Source: Moniliophthora roreri
Taxonomy: Eukaryota; Basidiomycota; Agaricomycetes; Agaricales; Marasmiaceae
Assembly: GCA_001466705.2 (NCBI GenBank)
Contig: LATX02000078.1
Span: 248,001 to 312,000, forward strand
Direction of reading: 5' to 3'
Length of the DNA: 64,000 nt
Part shown: piece by piece, positions 57,552-64,000 of the stretch
How the letters are laid out: each line of letters opens with the position of its first letter
Numbering within the stretch: position 1 is the first letter of the stretch
Position numbers and translations under genes: made by a program
The notes under the pieces: generated by a model
Told to the model about the DNA's origin: nothing
What the model saw: only the letters and a program-made list of their open reading frames with translations
The model's database searches: none

Positions 57552-60500
57552 ATGCTAGACGACTCTCACCCTCTTACCATCGAAATCGACAGTCTTCGGA
57601 GTGCAGTCGCTCGCTTTCAGGTGCGTAAAATATTTCACATTTTAAATTCGAGTCATCCTTCTGATATAGATCAAATTCTACAGGATGAAGCCCATAGTGC
57701 TTCAGTAAAACTTCAACGATTCTCGTTTGATACCTCGACGACACAGGACCGGCTTGTCCATCTCGAACGCGAGAATGAACTTCTTCGACACGAAATCTCC
57801 AATCTACGAGCCAATCCTCACCCAGATACCCTCTCAGAATCCCATCCAGCTGTTCAGCAATCCGCACAACTAACTCTTGCCCTTCGCCGGCTCTCGGACA
57901 AATTGACTATAACGGAAGAAGCCCTACTCACTCGTACAACCGAATTAGTCAGTGCCACGCATGAAGCAACCAAGTGCCGAGCAGCAATGGAGGGAGCCTA
58001 TGCCCTATCTGCTCAGATGCGTGGACGGGAAGAGGAGGCAAAGATCCGTGAACGAGAGTTGGAGATGCAGCTTAGAAAGGCGAGAGAGGAGGCCAAGATG
58101 TCGGATATAGTTGTGAAAGAGTACGCTGACCTCGTGAGGTCATTGGATGCGAAGAGTCGGAATCCGTCTGGTACCTCGAATGATCAACTCGCAGATGGTC
58201 TCTCCGAGGGCAAGCTTGGCTTGCAGAGGCTTTTCAATGACTTTACCACCGAGGTGGAGACTCTCAGCGCTCGTGTTACGCATCTCCAAGGCCAGATTGT
58301 CGATGCAGAGAAAAGGGTCGAGGCTGAACGCAAAGCTGGGGAGACAGAGCGTTTGTTGTTGGCGCAAACACAGCATGAGCTCGAAAAGCTCAAGCTGGAG
58401 GATAAATCTGCTGCAAAGATGGTTTCGCGGTACATGTAGGTGAACGAACTTCACATTTCTGTTTCACAGTCGCTAATACTACGTTGACAGGCAGTTCTCC
58501 CAAACGTCCACCAACACCCTCCAAAATTCTCTTAGTACCCTGAAGACGCGACACGCTACCACTATCGACACGCTTACCGCTCAAATCACCACTCTTACCC
58601 ATCAGCTCCACGTTGCGGATGCCACCTCTGACAAGCTCAGAACGACTCTTGACGAGTTGGGTGGAGATATCATGCGAGAAGCATTCGGTAGACGGAGAGA
58701 GATTGCGTTGCGGCTCAGACTCGTCACGCGAGAACAGATCCTTAATGATGGATTGGAGAGACTGGTTCGAAGAGTTAGCGAGGCCCTAGATCGATCTCCT
58801 GAGCACGCAGCAGTGCTACAGAAAATCTTGGGTGACGCTCGAGGACTTCTAGCTTCTATCAACGGAGAAGAGTTCTCAGATGGCACCGAAGGCTCGCTGG
58901 CGCGTGTTATAGCAGCAGAGAGTGCAGTTCGTGGGTTGGTAGAGGAGTTGAGGGTCGAAACGACGAAGAGGATGCAGATCGAGACGAGAAGGTCCGGAGG
59001 CATGATAAATGGGCATGTCAATGGGCATCCGCAGCATAACGGCGCACTTCGTGTGGAGGAACGTGAGAAGGGCTTACCAGAGGTACCACCGCCATCGTTG
59101 CCTGCTTCATTACCGACTTCTCCGAAGCCGCGATCGCCAGCACCGGGATCACCATCCCCGGTACCAGTATCTGCGCTAGGATCATCACCATCCAGACTAG
59201 AACCAACACCACCGGCATCAGTACCGATACTAGTACCACCACCACATGCGTCACTTACTCTTGCTGTACAGGATGATACATCGCCCAGGTCAGGATTCGC
59301 GTCGCCAACATCCCCAATCTTGGGAACTGAAGAGATATCGGTTCCTAATCCAAAATCGATATCTTCCGTATCCTCGGTGGTATCACCTGAAGAGCTTCAA
59401 CTACCGGAGTTAGAGCCGATTCTTTCGACGGCTATGGAAGAGATCTCACAGGCTCCAGTTGCCGGCTCTAGTGCCTCGGTCGAACCTATTGCGGGTGACG
59501 ACGCGATAGCAGTACCGGCCGAAGAGATCTCGCAGGCTGAAATTGCTCAGCCGATTGCTAGTTCTAGTACGTCCGTTGAACCACCTGCTGGTGAGGATAA
59601 GGTTCAGGTTGCCACGTCCGGAGCCAGTTCAACGCATCCATTCATTGAAGACACCACATCACCTTCAGACCTACATGTTCTTCAGGTGGGAGACGTTTCT
59701 ACCTCCCATAGCGCCAATGCTGAGCCAGAAGACGCGGCTCACATCCATGCCGATTCAGATGTATCTCACACCCAGGATTCCGAATCCTCCGATACCCTCC
59801 ACACAGCACCAGACGTACATGTTCTTCGGGTGGTTGACAGTACTACTTCATCGAGCTCGGTTTCACCCAACATGGTTCGCTTCGATGCGAACCAAATCCA
59901 GGATTTCGAAACCTCGACTACTTATCAAACGGCAAGAGCGTCGTCGTCTCTGTCTCCAAACATAGCTCACGCCGAGGCCGAGGCCGAGGACGGTTCAGAT
60001 GTTCCCCAAACCCAGATCTCTGAAAGAACACCTGTTTCTGATCCAGCACCAGCATCACCATATCTATCACCGGACATCACACCTCCGTCGATCCCAGATG
60101 TCCAAACTGTGGAGCCCGACTCACCTCACCCTCTACTAGCCGAACTCACGCGTATCAGTCAACGATACTCCGACATTCAGCGTTCGTTCCGTGATTGTCA
60201 TCTCTCACTCGAGGAGCTCAAGAAATCTACTTCATCCTCACTTGCACACATACAAATCGCCCTGGACCGTCTGGATGATTACACAGAAGATGCGCGTGTT
60301 GAGTTGGAGATCCGTATCACTGACGAGGAGCTGTTGACGCAGGGGTACGAGACGATGCTTTCCGTTCCTGGTGCTCTCTCTACATCTGCGTCAGGACGTG
60401 GACATGTTCGAAATTCCTCGCAAGACTCGATAGCACCTACACCTACGCTCGGGGAGCTAGAAGTTCAGATCCAGGCATTCACAGCTAGTGCGGAGAAGGC

Positions 60501-61074
60501 ACAGCAGGTGTTTGAGAAGAAGTTGGCGGATGTACAGCATGATATTGCGAGGTTGAAGCAAGTGGTTCATGACCCGAATAGTTCACTCTCGCTCTCACCC
60601 GAACCTGTAGCAGAGCCAGAACCAGAACCTCCTACGCAGAACACTGGATGGGGGTCATGGACACGAATGATACCTTCATCGTCGAGGCCTTCCAGCCCAG
60701 TGCCAACTTCACCGCCGACGTTTGGGAATGTGATGACCACGCCTAGACTGAGGCATGCATCGTCTATTCAGAGGTTGAAGCAACAGCAACAGCAACAACA
60801 AGCACTTGGTAGAGAGGATCCGTTTGCGGGGTTGGGGTTGAAAGTTGCTATGCCGAGCAGAGTAGTGTCATTATCACATGGTCATAGCCCGACTTCGCCT
60901 CAAGGAGGACAGAGAAATAGGACAGTGTCGTTGTTAGGCTTGGGCGGTGGAATGGGTATGACTCGGAGTGCGAGTGGGAGTTTTGGGAGTCCATCGGGGA
61001 AGAGTATGTCGAGGTCGAGTAGTCATAATTTTACTAGTGATAGGTTAGAGGACTCAGATGGAGAGGTTGAGTAG
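57552..61074 (+). CDS. Large coiled-coil protein with long disordered Ser/Pro-rich region, 1134 aa
   Basis: Function not recognised. Exons 57552-57620, 57684-58435 and 58491-61074 sum to 3405 nt. The first intron is 63 nt without stops, so it reads through, but its ends (GTGCGT...CTACAG) are good splice sites. Residues 1 to about 440 are largely predicted coiled coil (LERENELLRHEISNL; KIRERELEMQLRKAREEAK; AEKRVEAERKAGETERLLL). Then comes NGHVNGHPQHNG and a 350-residue Ser/Pro/Glu-rich region with internal repeats (EEISQA..AGSSASVEP..GDD twice; DVHVLRV and DLHVLQV). A second coiled-coil part follows (ELTRISQRYSDIQRSFRDCH), and a C-terminal basic/serine-rich part with a poly-Q run (about 60781-60800). 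It looks like a scaffold of cytoskeleton or membrane trafficking. That role is inference from architecture only. Confidence 0.85.
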
Positions 61075-62176
61075 ATTGTACTCTTATTTGTTGAGTATTA
61101 TAGTATATTGTTGAATAGAAATCGTTTTAGATACTCTCGCTGGTTGAGGTAAACGATCATCGTCCTGCCCTAAAGTGTCACGTGTGTTTCAGGCGCGTTC
61201 AACTCCTTTCTGCCGCCATCGTCGTTGACACTCCGCATTTGAATTTTTTCCCGTGGTCATAACCCTCATCTCATTCAGAGAGCATATGAACAGGGCTATT
61301 AACTTCTGTGGTTGGCAGGCGCTCGAAATGGAGGAAAATTTTCGCTACGAGCACAGGCGTTTTCACCAGCCAATTCACCGAAATATGCCATTCAAAAGAA
61401 GGGTTCGAAGGTTAGACTCTGCGTTTACTGTGCTAGATCATGAGAACTGAAGTACCTGTTAACTGTTCCCGGATTGATGGAAAATGACTAGGAATTTGTC
61501 TACAGGAAACCACCTGACTTGCTGAGATTGGCATGGGATACCTGTCTTCGCGCTTTCTGAAGAAAAAAAGCCAAGGGTGCGCTACTGCTTGTTTATGACT
61601 CCAATACCAAGGATTCAAAGCTGTTGGATTCGATAGACTCTTCCAACTCTTCCGGATTCGCGACCAGCGGCCGCGGTGTCTTCGCTGCGAGTGGATCTTC
61701 AAACTCTGGAAGTGAACACTACAGTCTGAAAACGACATTTATGCACACATGCTTCTCTCGAAGCATAAAGGCTATCCTCCTTGGAGACCCAATGTCGCAA
61801 CAAAGTTACCCGCGGAGTACCAGAAAAGAGGCATCTTTGTCCGAGTCAGTGACGCTGATGCTGCAGATGACAAAGGTGGATTTCCTCCTCCCGCCAGCTT
61901 ACTACCCTTTGAACGTGATCCGCCGGATTCCAAACCCCTCCCAGAACAACGTTCTCGTTAGTATAGTCAAGATGCACATGTTTGCAACCCAGAGTCTGAG
62001 GTTTTCAAGTAAGATTTGCGGCATCACTTGTGTACTCCGAGTTTTTTTTTTAAAAAAAATGTTATAGTATATCGTTGAATAGGAACTATTTTACAGGTAT
62101 TGCAGGCATTGTAATAAAGAAAGCATGAGGCGCATAAAATTTCTTAATGCAATAGATGGTGTGTAATCCTTCGATC
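61075..62176. other. Intergenic, no recognised gene
   Basis: ORFs at 61253-61450 and 61624-62067 show no domain. CpG content is normal until about 62.09 kb, where the second CpG-poor island begins. An 8-9 base T/A run lies near 62043. Confidence 0.4.
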
Positions 62177-62587
62177 TCAAGTGGTTTGCTTCAGTGTATC
62201 TAGTGCTTGCTGGGCAGCAAGCACCAGCAAAATGTCCTCCTGAACACAAGTAAATTGCAATGCTTAAAATCAATTGCAACCTCTGAAATTCTTGCAGACT
62301 CTTGCAACACAAGTTGAGTTGTGGCAAGGAGGATATAATTTGATTGTGGGGTGATTGCAATTTAATTGCAAGGGCTGCAAGAATTGCAGGAATTGCAAGC
62401 ACCTTGCAACCAAAATGGATTATTGCAACTGATTTCATTGATTTTAACCCACTTGCCACAACTCAACTTGTGTTGCAAGGGTCTGCAAGAATCTCAGGGG
62501 TTGCAATCTACTTATAGCAGGCACTATATGTATATGTGGGGGGTGAAAAAAATCATAGTTGAGGGCACTAAATAATTTCAAGACTAC

Positions 62588-62676
62588 CACCTGCCAGGCT
62601 TGAACCCAGGGCCTGACAGCTAAATTAGTAAGCATATAAACCAATACTAACAATATAACCACTGAGCCACAAGGCC
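62588..62676 (-). other. tRNA-like segment with Pol III A and B boxes (possible SINE)
   Basis: On the minus strand GGCCTTGTGGCTCAGTGGTTA contains TGGCTCAGTGG, a full match to the A-box consensus TRGCNNAGYNGG core. About 60 nt on is GGTTCAAGCC, the B box with CG changed to CA. The B box sits in a stem-loop (CTGGG/CCTGG with two wobble pairs). The 3' acceptor strand does not pair with GGCCTTG, so this is not a working tRNA. A tRNA-derived SINE or dead tRNA carried inside the CACTA-like element is the best explanation. Confidence 0.45.
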
Positions 62677-62774
62677 ATTGAAACTACACAAACATTAGTA
62701 CTATATATACCCATTAAGATGGTTTATTACAATTGCCTTAGATGAGGTTCCAACCAATATAATAATTTCAGCCT

Positions 62775-62919
62775 ACATCGCACAAAACTGCAAAAGGTCA
62801 TAACCCGTCTCCAGGGGGTTATAACCCAGGTCCCCTGTGGTTATAACTGGTTCCAGTGGTTATAACCCACCAAAACCAGTCATAACCTAGTTATGACCTT
62901 CTGCAGTTTTGTGTGATGT
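62775..62919. repeat. Hairpin repeat with GGTTATAAC motifs inside the CACTA-like element
   Basis: Arms of about 30 bp (ACATCGCACAAAACTGCAAA at 62775 and its partner ending GTTTTGTGTGATGT at 62919) enclose four copies of a GGTTATAAC-like word, itself a near palindrome. The arms differ at only two or three positions. Confidence 0.7.
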
Positions 62920-64000
62920 ACTGCAAATTAATTAAAATCATGCTGCAATATAGTTGCAATCAGCTACAACTACTCTATCTGGCTGCAAGGTAGTTAAAAT
63001 CATGCTGCAATATGACTGCAATAGCATTGCAATCAAATGTAAGAATTTCAGGTTACTTCAAGGGTACTACAAGTAGGTTGCCAACTCTGCTTTGGTTGCA
63101 ATTTAATTATAAGCTTATTACAATGGTGTTGCACTCTGATTATATTTTACTGCAATTATTTTATTTAGATGCAAGTATTGAAATTAATTGTAATTTAATT
63201 ATACTCTACTTGTGTTCATTAGGACATTTTGCTGGTGAAGATCTCTGGCTGCCCCTCTAGTGCTTGCTTGGCTACTGCTGTATAGGTTACCATTGACTAA
63301 AAGAAAGAACAAGTAAGCTATAGACAGTGCATCTGAAGGACCACTACGAACTGTGTACTCTTGAAGTCCAAGTTGGAGTAGCTTTAGGGCACAGGTCATT
63401 GGAGTACCATGTGTGTGAGCCCAGGCACTGAAGGTAATTGTTGAGACCAGTCATAGGTTGTAGAGGGTCATCAAAGGTTTGCCCCAGACTATGTAGTGCT
63501 TGCCAAGCAGCTTCACCTCTGGCCACCTGCTTAGTGGCTCCTTGGCCATGGCCATATAGGATATTGTTGACTGAAAGAAAGAAAGAAGTAAACTACAGGC
63601 AGTGCATTTGAAGAACTGCTACAAACCATAAACATTTGAAGTCTAAGTTGGAGTAACTCTGGGACTGAATTCATCGTAGTACTGTGCACTCAAGCCTATG
63701 TGCTGGACAAGGTTGTTGAGAACAGTCCTAGGATTTCCACTGCTGATGGGAGGCAAGGCAACTGGAGGGGTATTGGAAGATGCAGCATTATCAGGGCCTA
63801 TAGCTTTAACCACAGCAGTAGGTGGGTGCTCCCCCTCTAGAAATGGAGGCAACAGAGGAAATGGCATATCATCAATGGTTGGAGTTGTAGCTTGTGTTTC
63901 AGTTTCCTGGCTCTTTGAATCTATATGATGGTGATACTGATCAGCCACTGGCATGCTGGACTTTGAGTCATCAGCCTGCTGATGCTGACCAGAAGTGTCC

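Larger units (their letters stand above)
62222..63237. mobile_element. Non-autonomous CACTA-like (EnSpm) DNA transposon, 1016 bp
   Basis: Terminal inverted repeats begin CACCAGCAAAATGTCC and continue TGAACACAAGTA with two mismatches over about 28 bp. A 3-bp direct repeat AAG flanks both ends (62219-62221 and 63238-63240). CACTA elements have termini starting CACTA or similar and 3-bp duplications. The subterminal regions are filled with short TTGCAA/TTGCAG words in both orientations, like the transposase-binding subterminal repeats of the family. No transposase ORF is present. It sits inside the second dsRNA-binding-like domain of a minus-strand gene. Confidence 0.75.
62177..64000 (-). pseudogene. 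Gene with two dsRNA-binding-like domains, disrupted, 5' end outside the window
   Basis: Domain 1: NPRTVLNNLVQHIGLSAQYY ... VTPT, a stop, TSNVY, intron, VNNILYGHGQGATKQVARGE, AAWQALHSLG. Domain 2: MTGLNNYLQCLGSHTWYSND ... TPTWTSRVH, intron, VNGNLYSSSQASTRGAARDL. Each has the dsRBD plan: helix with L-N-N-x-x-Q, strands around PTWTSxVxVN, then a basic loop and AAxxAL helix. In domain 1 the Trp codon of PTWT is TAG, a nonsense change against TGG in domain 2. Domain 2 is interrupted by a CACTA-like element (62222-63237); removing it with one AAG copy gives AARDLAAQQALDTLKQTT and a stop at 62177, completing the helix. The two domains are about 270-bp tandem duplicates. The frame is open to the window end (64000). 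CpG is nearly absent. Confidence 0.68.

Noticed and set aside
58602..59254. Minus-strand ORFs under the coiled-coil gene
   Set aside because: Shadows of a long plus-strand frame with clear coiled-coil character.

Overview
The window looks like nuclear DNA of a basidiomycete fungus, most likely an Agaricomycete. Evidence: many short (about 45-90 nt) GT-AG introns, a FunK1-type kinase, a GMC oxidoreductase, an F-box-like gene, a KDZ transposase relic and a Ty3/gypsy gag relic. No rRNA or CRISPR was seen and no intact tRNA gene was recognised. Assignments come from reading translations by eye, so family names rest on motif recognition, not on a database search.

Layout. 0.4-2.3 kb: a GMC oxidoreductase on the minus strand, cut by the window edge or decayed. 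3.8-8.8 kb: decayed gene copies (two METTL16 fragments, one VPS29 fragment) and copy A of a dispersed repeat called here repeat X. About 8.9-23.5 kb: a transposon-rich island almost without CpG, holding repeat X copies B and C, gypsy gag and KDZ relics, a roughly 2.4 kb palindromic foldback element built on a 20-bp minisatellite, and a third METTL16 fragment. 24.7-25.7 kb: a second VPS29 fragment and a fourth METTL16 fragment. 26.0-29.5 kb: an F-box-like gene, then an apparently intact nine-exon METTL16 gene (419 aa) with an 11-nt micro-exon. 29.6-37.8 kb: no gene recognised. 37.8-61.1 kb: a housekeeping block with eIF4A, a dual-specificity phosphatase, a Rab4/14-type GTPase head-to-head with the mitochondrial ATP synthase epsilon subunit, an intact FunK1 kinase beside a decayed FunK1 copy, a monocarboxylate-type MFS transporter and a large coiled-coil protein. 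62.1-64.0 kb: a second CpG-poor island with a broken gene carrying two dsRNA-binding-like domains, interrupted by a CACTA-like element.

How it fits together. The housekeeping block is unremarkable. The left half is the interesting part: one intact METTL16 (U6 snRNA / mRNA m6A methyltransferase family) sits within 25 kb of four decayed copies, two of them next to VPS29-like fragments. Related copies exist both inside and outside the CpG-poor island. Aligned repeat copies show CG in one copy replaced by TG or CA in another, which is what cytosine methylation followed by deamination produces. The edges of the CpG-poor island therefore look like edges of a methylated, silenced domain.
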